In this document: one piece after another, positions 51,957 to 61,926 of the stretch
How positions within the stretch are numbered: position 1 is the stretch's first letter
Layout of the letters: the number at the start of each line of letters is the position of its first letter
Assembly (NCBI GenBank): GCA_938002255.1
Contig: CALLAL010000025.1
Location: 1 to 64,000 of the forward strand
Length of the DNA: 64,000 bases
From: an uncultured bacterium
GTDB taxonomy: Bacteria > Desulfobacterota > BSN033 > UBA1163
Reading direction: 5' to 3'
Program-made: the position numbers and the translations under genes
Notes under the pieces: generated by a model
What the model was told of the DNA's origin: nothing
Database searches by the model: none
Seen by the model: only the letters and a program-made list of their open reading frames with translations

Positions 51957-52075
51957 TCTTCTATTCCTTTCGAACGTTTGCTTTTGGTTGGCGTTCCATC
52001 TTCCATATCAAATCCTTTTTCTTTTGTAAACCCCCTCCCACAGGATGAGATATGCTTTAGACCAAAGGAGCCTTT

Positions 52076-52759
52076 TTAACCGGTGGCTTTTCCGTCCAGG
52101 AGCAGAATCTGTCGAGGCATTTGGGAAGCCAGATTCGGGTTGTGAGTCACCATGATCAGGGTGACGTTCTTGATTCGGTTTAATTCTTGGAGTAGGGAGA
52201 AGACCGCCTCTCCTGTTTTCGAATCCAGGTTCCCTGTAGGTTCATCCGCCAGAAGAATTTTGGGCTCCAGAACTAATGCTCTTGCGACTGCAACCCTCTG
52301 CTGTTCCCCTCCCGAAAGTTCTCCCGGTTTATGAGAAAGCCGGTCTTTTAAACCGACTAAGGTCAGAATCTCTTCAGCCCGAGCCGAAGCCTCTTTCTTA
52401 GCCATCCCGTAGATGAGGCAGGGCATCATCGTATTCTCCAAAGCATTAAACTCCGGAAGGAGATGGTGGAATTGAAAGACAAATCCGATCTCCCGGTTCC
52501 GAAAAAAGGCGAGCTCTTTTTCATTGAGGATAAAGACGTCCCGTCCTCCGTATAACACCTTTCCAGAGGTGGGTCGGTCGAGGGTCCCCAGGATATGGAG
52601 AAGCGTTGTTTTTCCTACACCGGAGGCACCAACAATCGCAACCCTCTCCCCCTGATAAAAGGTGAGATCAATGCCCCGGAGGACGTCGACTCGTTTTGCT
52701 CCGTTACCGAAGGATTTATAAAGATTCTGGACCTGAATCAATTCCTTCACACCCAACAC
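52076..52759 (-). CDS. lolD: Lipoprotein-releasing system ATPase LolD
   Basis: A 227-residue ATPase with Walker [37 protein letters not shown] (the LolD segment), signature [15 protein letters not shown] and Walker [15 protein letters not shown]. It releases lipoproteins from the inner membrane together with LolC/E. The likely start is GTG 52759, which overlaps the end of the cNMP-binding gene by 13 bp; a second GTG is at 52750. Confidence 0.93.
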   Translation of the reverse strand: MLGVKELIQVQNLYKSFGNGAKRVDVLRGIDLTFYQGERVAIVGASGVGKTTLLHILGTLDRPTSGKVLYGGRDVFILNEKELAFFRNREIGFVFQFHHLLPEFNALENTMMPCLIYGMAKKEASARAEEILTLVGLKDRLSHKPGELSGGEQQRVAVARALVLEPKILLADEPTGNLDSKTGEAVFSLLQELNRIKNVTLIMVTHNPNLASQMPRQILLLDGKATG

Positions 52760-53928
52760 TCCTCTGTTCTCCCACTTTTCAATTGGAAAAGGGCTTCTTT
52801 CATCCGGATGAGACGTCGTGACGAAATCTCTTTTGTCACAGATTGAAGTTGGGGAAACTTTTTCAGGAGACGATCAAAATTCTCTTTGTCCAATTCGAGC
52901 AGATCCGTGGGTTGCGTCGTTTTTGCAAAGGCCATCCGGGGCGTATTAAAAAGTACGCCGATCTCTCCAAAGAAATCGCCGCCTCCCAACTTCCCTACAC
53001 TTATATGCTTTTTATGTCGATCCTGGGTAAAGATCTCTACCTCACCCCTCTGAATCAGATAGAGACTGCGCGGAGGATCCCCTCCTTTGAAGATGAGGGT
53101 TTCTGCAGGAAGGTTCAATAGACGAAATCGCTTGGCTACTTCCTTTCTGTCGGCTACAGAGAGGGGAGAAAAGAGAGGGGAAAGGGCAAGGAGGTTATCG
53201 AGGACCCGCTTCTGGAAGAGGTCTTCAAGGAGTTCGTTCACCCGTGGATATTTTCGGATGATCTCCTCCAATTCCTTTCGGTTCAATTCCATTACTTCAC
53301 ACTCGACAAGGCTTTTAACCGTTGCCTGCCTGTTTCGATCGAGAAAGAATCCCAGCTCACCAAAGCAGTCACCCTCTTCGAGTTCGCGGACACATACTTC
53401 TTCTTTTCCCTTCGCCCTTTTATAAATTCCCACCTTACCACGGCAGATCACCATTAAAGAGTCTCCTGGTTCGCCTTCCTGACAGAGGATCGCTTCTTTT
53501 GGGTACGTGTTGATTTGGACACGATCTAACAGGGATTGAAGCTCTTCTTGGGTGAGGTCTGAAAGAAACGGGATATTGGGAAGACGACGGGAAGAGGGAG
53601 CGGTCTGGACCTTCTGGGCGTAGAGTTGCGCCAGACGTTCGTGAATTTCCCTCAGAGAGGGATTCATCCTTAGAATCATTTTATTGACTGAAATGGCTTG
53701 AAGCAAAAAACCATCGCTTGCATAAGCCTCTGCAATGCCCTGATATTCGGTCAGGGCCTCTTTCCTCTTGCCCAGTTTTTCCAACAGCTCCGCCTTTTTT
53801 AAACGGGATCGAAGATCCTCGGGCTCCTTCTCCAAATGTTTTTGAAATGCCTCAAGGGCTTTCTTCCAATCTCCTCTGGAGAGAAGAAAAAGGGCTTCCT
53901 CTTTGTAAGTCCTCCGAACCTTATTCAT
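52747..53928 (-). CDS. TPR and twin cNMP-binding-domain protein
   Basis: A 393-residue protein. Residues about 1-115 form TPR-like helices ([19 protein letters not shown] and [19 protein letters not shown]). Two cyclic-nucleotide-binding domains follow: one with [16 protein letters not shown] and [20 protein letters not shown], the second with [18 protein letters not shown] and [17 protein letters not shown]. The Arg of the phosphate cassette is present in the first ([10 protein letters not shown]) and the second (FNTPRMAFA). There is no DNA-binding or catalytic domain and no membrane segment. It overlaps lolC by 8 bp and lolD by 13 bp, so it may regulate lipoprotein release; this is inference. 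Confidence 0.85.
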   Translation of the reverse strand: MNKVRRTYKEEALFLLSRGDWKKALEAFQKHLEKEPEDLRSRLKKAELLEKLGKRKEALTEYQGIAEAYASDGFLLQAISVNKMILRMNPSLREIHERLAQLYAQKVQTAPSSRRLPNIPFLSDLTQEELQSLLDRVQINTYPKEAILCQEGEPGDSLMVICRGKVGIYKRAKGKEEVCVRELEEGDCFGELGFFLDRNRQATVKSLVECEVMELNRKELEEIIRKYPRVNELLEDLFQKRVLDNLLALSPLFSPLSVADRKEVAKRFRLLNLPAETLIFKGGDPPRSLYLIQRGEVEIFTQDRHKKHISVGKLGGGDFFGEIGVLFNTPRMAFAKTTQPTDLLELDKENFDRLLKKFPQLQSVTKEISSRRLIRMKEALFQLKSGRTEECWV

Positions 53929-55177
53929 ATCGCAGCGCCTCAGCGGGGTCGAGTTTTGAGGCCCTCCAGGCAGGGTAGAGAGTGGCCAGCAGACTGATCA
54001 GAATGGCGGTCATGACAATCAGCGATACATCGAGGGGGTTGACTTGAGAAGGAAGTTTGTCGATATAGTAAACATCACTTGAAAGGATCTTAAATCCGAA
54101 AAGCTTTTCGACAAAACCGGTAATGGTTTCGAGGTTAAAAGCCGCTGCCAGTCCCAACAAAGTCCCCAGCCCAGTCCCCACCACTCCAATCACTCCTCCT
54201 TCAATCACGAAGATCTTGAGAATTCCTCGAGAGGGAGCTCCCATCGATTTGAGAATCGCAATGTCCTTATTCTTTTCCATGACCACCATGATGAGGGTGG
54301 AGATGATATTAAAAGCGGCGACCAGAACGATGAGAACCAGGATGATGAACATGGCAATCTTTTCCAATTTCAGGGCAGCAAAGAGATTTCGATTCATCTC
54401 CATCCAGTCTTTGGTCCAGAAAGGAAACCCCATCTTTTTTCGGATTTCCTTTCCAATCTCTTTGACCTTGTAGATGTCTTCGGTCTTCACTTCTATCCCT
54501 GTGACATGGGCCTCCATCGAGAAAAACTTCTGGGCACTTTCAAGGGAGATATAAGCCATGGTGTTGTCATATTCATACATTCCGGAATAGAAGATTCCCT
54601 TGACGAGAAAACGCTTCATTTTGGGCATCATTCCCATTGGCGTCATGGTCCCGAGGGGAGAGATGACCTGGATTGGATCTCCCAGGGTCACCGAGAGATG
54701 TTTGGCCAATTCCACTCCGAGAATGATGCCGGGAAGATCGGTGGCTTTCCCCTCTTTGAGATCATCGAGGCGACCTGATTTGAGATTTTTAGCGAGTTCA
54801 GTCACCTTGCTCACACGGTCCGGATCGATCCCTTTGAGGACCACTCCAGAAGTTCCAGAATCCGAGGAAAGCATGACCTGATTAAAGATAAAGGGAGCTG
54901 CAGAGACCACCCCCTTAATTCCTTCTACCTTTTGAAGAGCTTCTTCGTAATGATCCATTCCCCTGTCGCTGGCTTTGAGGACCACCAGATGAGCTTGGGT
55001 CCCCAAGATTTTTTCTTTAAGGGTTTTTTGGAAACCACTCATCACGGACAGGACGACGATGAGGGCCATTACCCCAAGCATCACGCCAGCGATGGAAATG
55101 ACGGTGATGATCGAGATGAACGTCTGTTTCCGTTTGGCCTTCAGGTATCTTAGGCCGATAAACCATTCGTATCGCAT
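53921..55177 (-). CDS. lolC: Lipoprotein-releasing ABC permease LolC/LolE
   Basis: A 418-residue permease with four transmembrane helices and a large periplasmic loop. YEWFIGLRYLKAKRKQTFIS and IAGVMLGVMALIVVLSVMSG are the LolC/E start, and the FtsX-like C-terminal part includes LKSMGAPSRGILKIFVIEG. A single permease gene is present here, so it may act as a homodimer (LolF-like) with LolD. It begins right after the lysS stop. Confidence 0.92.
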   Translation of the reverse strand: MRYEWFIGLRYLKAKRKQTFISIITVISIAGVMLGVMALIVVLSVMSGFQKTLKEKILGTQAHLVVLKASDRGMDHYEEALQKVEGIKGVVSAAPFIFNQVMLSSDSGTSGVVLKGIDPDRVSKVTELAKNLKSGRLDDLKEGKATDLPGIILGVELAKHLSVTLGDPIQVISPLGTMTPMGMMPKMKRFLVKGIFYSGMYEYDNTMAYISLESAQKFFSMEAHVTGIEVKTEDIYKVKEIGKEIRKKMGFPFWTKDWMEMNRNLFAALKLEKIAMFIILVLIVLVAAFNIISTLIMVVMEKNKDIAILKSMGAPSRGILKIFVIEGGVIGVVGTGLGTLLGLAAAFNLETITGFVEKLFGFKILSSDVYYIDKLPSQVNPLDVSLIVMTAILISLLATLYPAWRASKLDPAEALRYE

Positions 55178-55179
55178 GG

Positions 55180-56661
55180 CTACTTTTCCATTCGAAGAAG
55201 GGGAAAGAAGATGACATCCCGGATGGAAGGAGAATCGGTCATCAGCATGACCCAGCGATCAATCCCGATTCCTTCGCCTGCGGTCGGCGGCATTCCAAAT
55301 TCAAGGGCGACAAGAAAATCTTCATCAAAGAAGAGAGAAGGGTCCCCCTCCTCTGTTTTCTCTTTTAACTGCTGAAGAAATCGCTCCCTTTGATCTAATG
55401 GATCGTTGAGCTCTGAGAAACCATTGGCAATCTCCCGACCTGCAATAAATAGCTCAAAGCGGTCCACCACTTCAGGATCCTCTTCATTGCGCCTCGAAAG
55501 AGGAGAGATTTCTGTTGGGTAATGGGTTACAAAGGTAGGTTCCAGGAGATGGGGTTCTACCCATTCTTTGAAAAGGTCAGCAAGAACCCTTCCATGGGAG
55601 GTCCCTTTTTTTAACTCCAGTCCAAGCTTTCTGGCGGTTTCGACCGCTTTTTGAGGATCCTTCAAAATGATTGGGTCAAGATGTCCGATCTCGACCAGGG
55701 AGTCTTTAAATCGGATTCTTCTCCAGGGAGGAGTGAAATCGATTCTTTTCTCCTGATAGGTGAGGGTAAACCCTCCGTGGAATTCCTTCACCAAGGATCC
55801 GAGAAGTTCTTCTGTCATCTCCATCATATCCAGGTAGGTGGCATAGCTTTGATAGAATTCCAGCATCGTAAATTCGGGATTGTGGAGGGTCGAGATTCCC
55901 TCATTGCGGAAACTTCGGTTGATTTCGAAGATTTTCTCCAATCCTCCAATGACAAGCCTTTTCAGATAGAGTTCCGGAGCGACTCTCAAAAAGAGGTCCA
56001 TATCCAGGGCGTTGTGATGGGTCCTAAAAGGCTTGGCTGTTGCTCCTCCTGGGATGGGGTGAAGCATGGGGGTTTCGACCTCGCAAAACCCCCTCTGGTT
56101 AAAGAATTCCCGAATCCTCTGGATGATCAGGCCACGCATCAGAAAGACCTCTTTCACCCTTGGATTTGTGATCAGATCGAGATAGCGCTGACGATAACGA
56201 ATTTCAATATCCGTCAGGCCATGCCACTTCTCCGGCAGGGGACGAAGGGATTTTCCGAGGAGGCAGAACTTCTTTACCTGAAGGGTGAGTTCCCCTGTTT
56301 TTGTTCGAAAGAGGTTTCCCTCTAAGCCAATGAAATCTCCAATATCAAATCTTTTAAAGAATTGGAATGATTCATCCCCGAGGATCTCTTTTTGAAAATA
56401 GGCCTGTATCTTTCCAGTTTGATCTTTCATATGGATGAAACTGGCTTTGCCAAAATTTCGGATGGCAATAATCCTTCCGGCTAGACGGAAAGGGTCAGAG
56501 AGTCCTTTAAGTTCCTCCTCTGACCAGGAACCGTAAATTTTCAGGATATCTCCGGAGTTGTGGGTCACCTTGAAATCGTTTGGATAAGGATTGATCCCTT
56601 CCTTTTTCAGGGTTTCCAATTTTCGCATTCTCTGTTGAATTAATTCATTTGTCTCATCCAT
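55180..56661 (-). CDS. lysS: Lysyl-tRNA synthetase (class II)
   Basis: A 493-residue class II synthetase. The N-terminal OB fold has AGRIIAIRNFGKASFIHMKD. Motif 1 lies around FFNQRGFCEVETPMLHPIPG, motif 2 is RSFRNEGISTLHNPEFTMLE and motif 3 is GIGIDRWVMLMTDSPSIRDV. AGREIANGFSELNDP is the lysine pocket. Length is normal. It sits between rimO and the Lol genes, and a 175 bp gap separates it from rimO. Confidence 0.95.
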   Translation of the reverse strand: MDETNELIQQRMRKLETLKKEGINPYPNDFKVTHNSGDILKIYGSWSEEELKGLSDPFRLAGRIIAIRNFGKASFIHMKDQTGKIQAYFQKEILGDESFQFFKRFDIGDFIGLEGNLFRTKTGELTLQVKKFCLLGKSLRPLPEKWHGLTDIEIRYRQRYLDLITNPRVKEVFLMRGLIIQRIREFFNQRGFCEVETPMLHPIPGGATAKPFRTHHNALDMDLFLRVAPELYLKRLVIGGLEKIFEINRSFRNEGISTLHNPEFTMLEFYQSYATYLDMMEMTEELLGSLVKEFHGGFTLTYQEKRIDFTPPWRRIRFKDSLVEIGHLDPIILKDPQKAVETARKLGLELKKGTSHGRVLADLFKEWVEPHLLEPTFVTHYPTEISPLSRRNEEDPEVVDRFELFIAGREIANGFSELNDPLDQRERFLQQLKEKTEEGDPSLFFDEDFLVALEFGMPPTAGEGIGIDRWVMLMTDSPSIRDVIFFPLLRMEK

Positions 56662-56836
56662 TTTTTTCCGCCAGGTGTTTTCTTAAAAAATAAATGTAAG
56701 ATTGCGGGGTTATCTAACTTTTTTTAAGACAAAATAAACTAACCCATTTTCATAACCTCGTCAAGTGAAGCTCCCTTCCTTCTGCATGGCATTATGGGAA
56801 TAGGGATCATTGGGACCTGCTCGGGTATCCTCTCAT

Positions 56837-58186
56837 CTATTCTGTGGAAAGGGTCGGGAGGTTCTTCTGAATGTGACCAACAAGGTCGTAAGGAAGGGCG
56901 TGAGTGATCAGGGCTGTCACCCAGTCACCAGGATTGGCTTTACCCTTTAAAAAGACAGAACCATCGATTTCAGGGGCCTGGGTCTTCATCCTGCCTCTGA
57001 GAGTTCCTCTTGGGCCATCGGTATCTTCAACCAATACCTCAACCGTTTTTCCTACCATTCTTCGGTATTTTTTTAACGAAATCCTCTTTTGGACTTCCAT
57101 CAACCTATGGTACCGCTCCTCTTTGATCTCCTCAGGGACTGTGTTCTGGAAGTTAATAGCTGGGGTTCCTTCTTCAGGAGAATATTTGAAGGCTCCGAGA
57201 TGGTCAAACTGGGCTTCTCCAACGAAACGAAGAAGTGTTTGGAACTGTTTTTCACCCTCTCCTGGAAACCCGATGATCAGGGAAGTCCGAAGGGCGATTT
57301 CTGGGACGGAGGTTCGGAGTTTCTCAATCAAATGCCAGATTTCCTTTTCCTTTGACCGGCGTCCCATGCGACGAAGGATTCCGTCATCGATATGCTGAAT
57401 AGGAAGATCGAGATAGGAACAGATCTTCTCTTCATGAGCAACGAGATCAAGCAGACTTTCTGTAAAGTAAGAAAGCCTTGGATAAGCATAGAGGATTCGG
57501 ATCCATCGTAGTCCATCGATCTGAATCAAGCCATTCAAAAGCTTTTCAAGGGAGGTTCCATCCTCCAGGTCTTCTCCGTAGGCCGTCGTATCCTGTGCAA
57601 TCAGAATGACCTCTTTTACGCCCTGGGCTGCGAGCCCTTCTGCTTCTTTCAAAATAGAGGGAATTCGTCTGCTTCGATAGGGGCCTCTGATTTTAGGAAC
57701 CGTACAGAACGTACAGGTTTTCGAACACCCCTCTGCTATCTTCAGATAGGCGGTAAAAGAAGGGGTGGAGAGAATCCGTGGAGTCTTTTCGTTGTACAGA
57801 AAGGTCTGTCCAGAAAGGTAACTCTTTTTCTTTCTTCTCTGTGAGATGAGTTGTGGGATTTTTTGAAAGGATCCTGTTCCGATGAATAGATCCACTTCCG
57901 GTAGCTCCTTTTCCAGAACCTTCCCGTATCGTTGAGGAAGGCAACCCGAGACAATGAGAAGGCGGCATCGCCCCTCTCTTTTAAATGGAATGAGCTGAAG
58001 AATGGTTTCGATCGCTTCCTGGGAGGCGTCTTTAATAAAGGAGCAGGTATTGATGATGAGGATCTCTGCCTTTGACGGATCGGTCGTCACAGAATGACCT
58101 GCTTGGGATAAGAGCCCTAAGATCACTTCAGAATCAACCAGATTCTTCGGACAACCCAGACTGACCAGACAGACGGTTTCTTTCAT
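56837..58186 (-). CDS. rimO: Ribosomal protein S12 methylthiotransferase RimO
   Basis: A 449-residue radical SAM enzyme that modifies Asp of ribosomal protein S12. VCLVSLGCPKNLVDSEVIL is the RimO signature, with cluster cysteines in INTCSFIKDA and VSGCLPQRYG, and the radical SAM motif is CSKTCTFCTVPKIRGPYRSR. A C-terminal TRAM domain is present. It is divergent from the Fe-S oxidoreductase gene at 58418. Confidence 0.95.
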   Translation of the reverse strand: MKETVCLVSLGCPKNLVDSEVILGLLSQAGHSVTTDPSKAEILIINTCSFIKDASQEAIETILQLIPFKREGRCRLLIVSGCLPQRYGKVLEKELPEVDLFIGTGSFQKIPQLISQRRKKKSYLSGQTFLYNEKTPRILSTPSFTAYLKIAEGCSKTCTFCTVPKIRGPYRSRRIPSILKEAEGLAAQGVKEVILIAQDTTAYGEDLEDGTSLEKLLNGLIQIDGLRWIRILYAYPRLSYFTESLLDLVAHEEKICSYLDLPIQHIDDGILRRMGRRSKEKEIWHLIEKLRTSVPEIALRTSLIIGFPGEGEKQFQTLLRFVGEAQFDHLGAFKYSPEEGTPAINFQNTVPEEIKEERYHRLMEVQKRISLKKYRRMVGKTVEVLVEDTDGPRGTLRGRMKTQAPEIDGSVFLKGKANPGDWVTALITHALPYDLVGHIQKNLPTLSTE

Positions 58187-58194
58187 GGTCCCTC

Positions 58195-58223
58195 ATTATA
58201 CCCTACAGAGCTATAATCTCCAA
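58195..58223 (-). promoter_or_regulatory. Candidate promoter of rimO
   Basis: On the minus strand TTGGAG (58223-58218) and TATAAT (58200-58195) are 17 bp apart. The -10 lies only 8 nt before the ATG, so transcription would start at or 1-3 nt from the start codon; an upstream promoter would be needed to include the GAGGG site in the mRNA. Confidence 0.5.
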
Positions 58224-58417
58224 ACGATCTACACAACAACAAGACAACGAATGACACGAAGGCTCCAAAGGGCATAATTAGAAAAAGATTCGTGAAATTC
58301 ACCATGATTGGGTTGATTCGTGTGGTTTTATTCTTGTTTTACCTTCTAAAACATTGCAAAATGTGATTGACAACGATACGAAGGGGGCAAAGGTCACGAG
58401 TTCAATCAGGGGAGTTT

Positions 58418-60445
58418 ATGGGGCTCATCCAAAAACAGTATCACGAGTTAAGAAAGAAGGTCAACACATCGGAGCTTGACAATCAGAGGCGGGCTTTTCG
58501 GGAGACCCGGTCCCGTCAAAAACAGAATCTTCCCCTCTTGGACGATTTCGAAGGGATGAAGAAAGAATTAAAACGGATTCGGTCAAGCTCTCTGGGGAAT
58601 CCAGATCTTCTTAAAGAGGCCATTTCGAACCTTGAGAAAAATCGCTTCAAAGTCCTTCAGGCAAAAGATTCAGAAGAAGCCTGTCACCTGTTTCTTCAAG
58701 AGATTGGCGAAGAAAAGCTCGTCGTCAAATCGAAATCTAACCTTTCCAAAGAGATCGGACTGACCCCTTTTCTTGGGCGTCATCGTGTCGAGGTCATCGA
58801 AACCGATATCGGTGATCGCATCAACCAATTGATAGGAGGGCGATCCTCTCATTATACCGGCCCGATCGTCCATCTGACGCGATATGATGTTGCAGAAATC
58901 CTTTCAAAACATCTTAAACGGAAAGTGCCTCCTGTCCCGGAAGAAGAGATGCAGGCGGTCCGCGAGGATATCGAATCTTACCTTCAGAGGGCCAAGATAG
59001 GGATCACGGGTGCCAACGCCATCGCCGCTCGAGAAGGAGCGGTGTTGGTCATTCATAACGAGGGAAATGTCACACGGGTGCGGACGCGACGGAAACACCT
59101 TATTCTTGCCTCCATTGATAAGATCTATCCCACTATAAACGATACCCTGACCATGGCCAAACTTGAAACTTATCTGGCCACTGGCGCGATCTTTCCATCC
59201 TTTGTGGACATCATCGGAGGACGATCAAAATCCTCGGATGTAGAAAAGATCCCCTTTTTTGGCATGCATGAGCCGAACGAACTGGTGCTCGTTCTTCTTG
59301 ACAATGGACGAAGCCGAATTCTAACAGAGACACTGGAATATGCTGACCTTCTCACCTGCATCGGATGTGGGAACTGCCTCCTCGACTGCCCCACCTATAA
59401 TGTGATCGGCCCCTCTTTTGGAGCTGAGGGGATGCTGGGAGGAAGAGGGGTGGCCCTTTCCGCGCTCCTTCAAGGGCTTAAGGAGGGGGTCAACAATGGA
59501 CTCTTTCTCTGTACGACCTGTGGTCTCTGTGGAGAGGTTTGCCCTGTAGGAATCGATGCCGGGAAAAGGCTTAAAGACCTGAGGCGATCAAGTTTAAAGA
59601 GCCCGGAAGTTTCTCCCGAACTCGATGAAGTGGTCCAACTTCAATCCACTGTTGATCGGTTCGGAACACCCTATGGCGAAATGGAACGAGCCAGGTTTCA
59701 AGACCTCCCTAAGATTGCCCCTGTGGTCCTTTATGTCGGTTGTGTGGGGTTGACTACAGAGGTAGAAACCACATCAAAGGTTATCACTCTCTTAAGGCGG
59801 TTGGGAGTGAATTTTACTCTTATGGATGAGGTGTGCTGTGAAGCAGTGAAAGGAGATACAGGATCGAGCCCGAGCCTGGAACGGTTCTGTCAGAACGTTG
59901 AAAAAATCAGACAGACAGGGGCTAAAGAGGTTCTTTTCCTTTGTCCTACCTGTCTGAGGACGTTTGTCGAAGAAGACGAGAAGTCCCCTTCTGGCCTCGT
60001 CTTTAAGGACCTCCTCTCTTATCTGAAGGAACATTTCCAATTTGAACCCTCAGGGGCTGAGGCCTCCTTAATAACCTATCACGATCCCTGCCACCTCGGC
60101 AGAGGATTGGGTTTGTTTGATGGAACGAGAGACCTCTTAAAAAACCTTGGTGTTCATTTTGTAGAGATGGAACATCATCATCGGGAATCCCTCTGCTGCG
60201 GTGCCGGAGGTGGGGTGAGGGGATTCTACCCAAAATTTTCACGGGACATGGCCCGAACAAGGGTGAAAGAAGCGGAAGCGGTCAAAGCAGATATCCTGCT
60301 TACCGATTGCCTCTCCTGCAAACATAATTTGAAACAGGGGATTCCCTCTGAAATCCAATTGAGAGTCATGACCACGGCGGAATATCTTTTTGAAAGAATC
60401 GAATTAGGTACCCTTCATCTTTTGGAGAAAAAGAGAACCCTCTGA
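58418..60445 (+). CDS. LUD/4Fe-4S/CCG fusion oxidoreductase (LutB- and GlpC-like)
   Basis: A 675-residue protein that joins two units. Residues about 40-300 are a LUD domain as in LutB/YkgF (ITGANAIAAREGAVLVIHNEG). A ferredoxin-type region has CIGCGNCLLDCP and CTTCGLCGEVCPVG, two 4Fe-4S sites. Two cysteine-rich CCG domains follow: one with DEVCCEAVKGD and FLCPTCLRTF, the other with YHDPCHLGRGLG, SLCCGAGGGVRG and TDCLSCKHN, which is the HdrD/GlpC type. The combination suggests lactate or 2-hydroxyacid oxidation with electrons passed to a quinone or disulfide; no LutA or FAD subunit is next to it. ATG 58418 has AGGGGAG upstream; the frame is open from 58367. Confidence 0.87.
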   Translation: MGLIQKQYHELRKKVNTSELDNQRRAFRETRSRQKQNLPLLDDFEGMKKELKRIRSSSLGNPDLLKEAISNLEKNRFKVLQAKDSEEACHLFLQEIGEEKLVVKSKSNLSKEIGLTPFLGRHRVEVIETDIGDRINQLIGGRSSHYTGPIVHLTRYDVAEILSKHLKRKVPPVPEEEMQAVREDIESYLQRAKIGITGANAIAAREGAVLVIHNEGNVTRVRTRRKHLILASIDKIYPTINDTLTMAKLETYLATGAIFPSFVDIIGGRSKSSDVEKIPFFGMHEPNELVLVLLDNGRSRILTETLEYADLLTCIGCGNCLLDCPTYNVIGPSFGAEGMLGGRGVALSALLQGLKEGVNNGLFLCTTCGLCGEVCPVGIDAGKRLKDLRRSSLKSPEVSPELDEVVQLQSTVDRFGTPYGEMERARFQDLPKIAPVVLYVGCVGLTTEVETTSKVITLLRRLGVNFTLMDEVCCEAVKGDTGSSPSLERFCQNVEKIRQTGAKEVLFLCPTCLRTFVEEDEKSPSGLVFKDLLSYLKEHFQFEPSGAEASLITYHDPCHLGRGLGLFDGTRDLLKNLGVHFVEMEHHHRESLCCGAGGGVRGFYPKFSRDMARTRVKEAEAVKADILLTDCLSCKHNLKQGIPSEIQLRVMTTAEYLFERIELGTLHLLEKKRTL

Positions 60446-60453
60446 CCGTTCCC

Positions 60454-61926
60454 ATGATTCAACGCTCTCTCTTGATCCTTTTTGGGCTGGTAGGGATGAT
60501 TGCAGGATGTGTTTCATGGGCCTCCTGGTACGATTCCTCTTCTTTCAACCGGCCCACAGATTGTGAAGTCTTTTTTAAAAGATTAGATGAACAGGTAAAG
60601 AAGGCGAAGGTCAGTGATGCTTCAAGTTTCCCTGTTTCCGGTTTTCCTTATCTTCGGACCAATCGTTTTCTTTCTGCCCTCAAGGAGAGATTAAACAGTG
60701 AACAAGAACGTCAAGAATGGGTTTCATGGATGTTCGCTCTCAACCTCCAGGCGAGAGAAACAGAGATCAGAAATCTTCCATCTCAAGCCCTTGCTTCTCT
60801 TTCTATAGACAGGGAAGCCTTGCTTGGGCAGACGAGGACCTGCTCTCAAGACCTCTTCCAGCATGATCAGAAGAACCCCCATTTCTATTCCCTTTTGAAG
60901 CCAAGGGTTGTCGTTCCGGATGAATACTCCTTTCCTCAGCGAATAGTTGGCGTCTATCCTCTATTTGCCCTTCCTGTGGCCGCAGTGACTGAAAATGCCC
61001 GGAGGAAGATGAGGGAGCGATTTGAGGTGGATCTCGAGGCTCTTCCCAGGGATGGCATACTGACCTATTATCTTCCGGAGAAGATCCCCTCACTTGGCCC
61101 GAGAGAGATTGAAAGGATTGTGGAAGCTTCTCGAAGGAACGCCTTCAAGGCACCGCGACCGAATGAAACGGAAGGAAAACAATTAGCACAATTCTTTGCC
61201 CCGGCCCTCATCCAGGATGTTGCTGCCTCCTATGACTCTTTCGGAGAGTTGGGCTGGAAGCAGGGACGGCCAGCGGTTCACCCTATGCGACCGGTTGTGT
61301 ATTACTATTTTACCAATGGTTTTATGAAAGGCGATCCCACGTTACAGATTAATTATGTCATCTGGTATTCCGAGAGGGCAGGGAAAAACCCGCCCTTTAT
61401 TGAGAAAGGGCATCTGGATGGGTTGACCATTCGCTTTTCTTTGGACCTTCAGGGTAGCCTGTTCATGGTGGACATTCAAAACAATTGCGGATGTTACCAC
61501 TTCTATGTTCCGGCCAAGGGCAGGATAGAGCAAGTACATTCCAAACTTTTCCAGTTCGATGCTCTCATTGTCCAGTATCTTCCTGAAGTTTCTGATGATC
61601 AGCGCCTTGGAATTCTGATCAGCTCCGGATGGCATCAGCCTCAACGATTGATTGCCATCAAAGAAACGCACCCTTCCCTTCCTTATGACTTGCTGCCTTA
61701 CGACCTGCTCGAATCCCTTCCCCATGAAGATGGGAGGAGGGAAAGCCTCTTTGATGAAAAAGGGATTGCAAAAGAATCTCAACGAGTAGAACGATTTCTC
61801 CTTTTCTCGATGGGCATCCCATCCATTGGAAGCATGCGGCAACGGGGGCATCATGCCACCGAACTGATTGGAAGAACCCATTTTGACGACCCCTATCTCT
61901 TCGACAAACATTTCATTTTTAAGTAA
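60454..61926 (+). CDS. Uncharacterised lipoprotein
   Basis: A 490-residue protein I do not recognise. The N-terminus (RSLLILFGLVGMIAGCVS) has a clear lipobox IAGC with Cys19, so it should be a lipid-anchored envelope protein. A strongly conserved-looking part is IRFSLDLQGSLFMVDIQNNC and then GCYHFYVPAKG, with adjacent cysteines that could form a disulfide or bind a metal. It begins 8 nt after the Fe-S oxidoreductase and overlaps the next gene frame, so it is probably part of one operon. No function can be assigned. Confidence 0.75.
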   Translation: MIQRSLLILFGLVGMIAGCVSWASWYDSSSFNRPTDCEVFFKRLDEQVKKAKVSDASSFPVSGFPYLRTNRFLSALKERLNSEQERQEWVSWMFALNLQARETEIRNLPSQALASLSIDREALLGQTRTCSQDLFQHDQKNPHFYSLLKPRVVVPDEYSFPQRIVGVYPLFALPVAAVTENARRKMRERFEVDLEALPRDGILTYYLPEKIPSLGPREIERIVEASRRNAFKAPRPNETEGKQLAQFFAPALIQDVAASYDSFGELGWKQGRPAVHPMRPVVYYYFTNGFMKGDPTLQINYVIWYSERAGKNPPFIEKGHLDGLTIRFSLDLQGSLFMVDIQNNCGCYHFYVPAKGRIEQVHSKLFQFDALIVQYLPEVSDDQRLGILISSGWHQPQRLIAIKETHPSLPYDLLPYDLLESLPHEDGRRESLFDEKGIAKESQRVERFLLFSMGIPSIGSMRQRGHHATELIGRTHFDDPYLFDKHFIFK

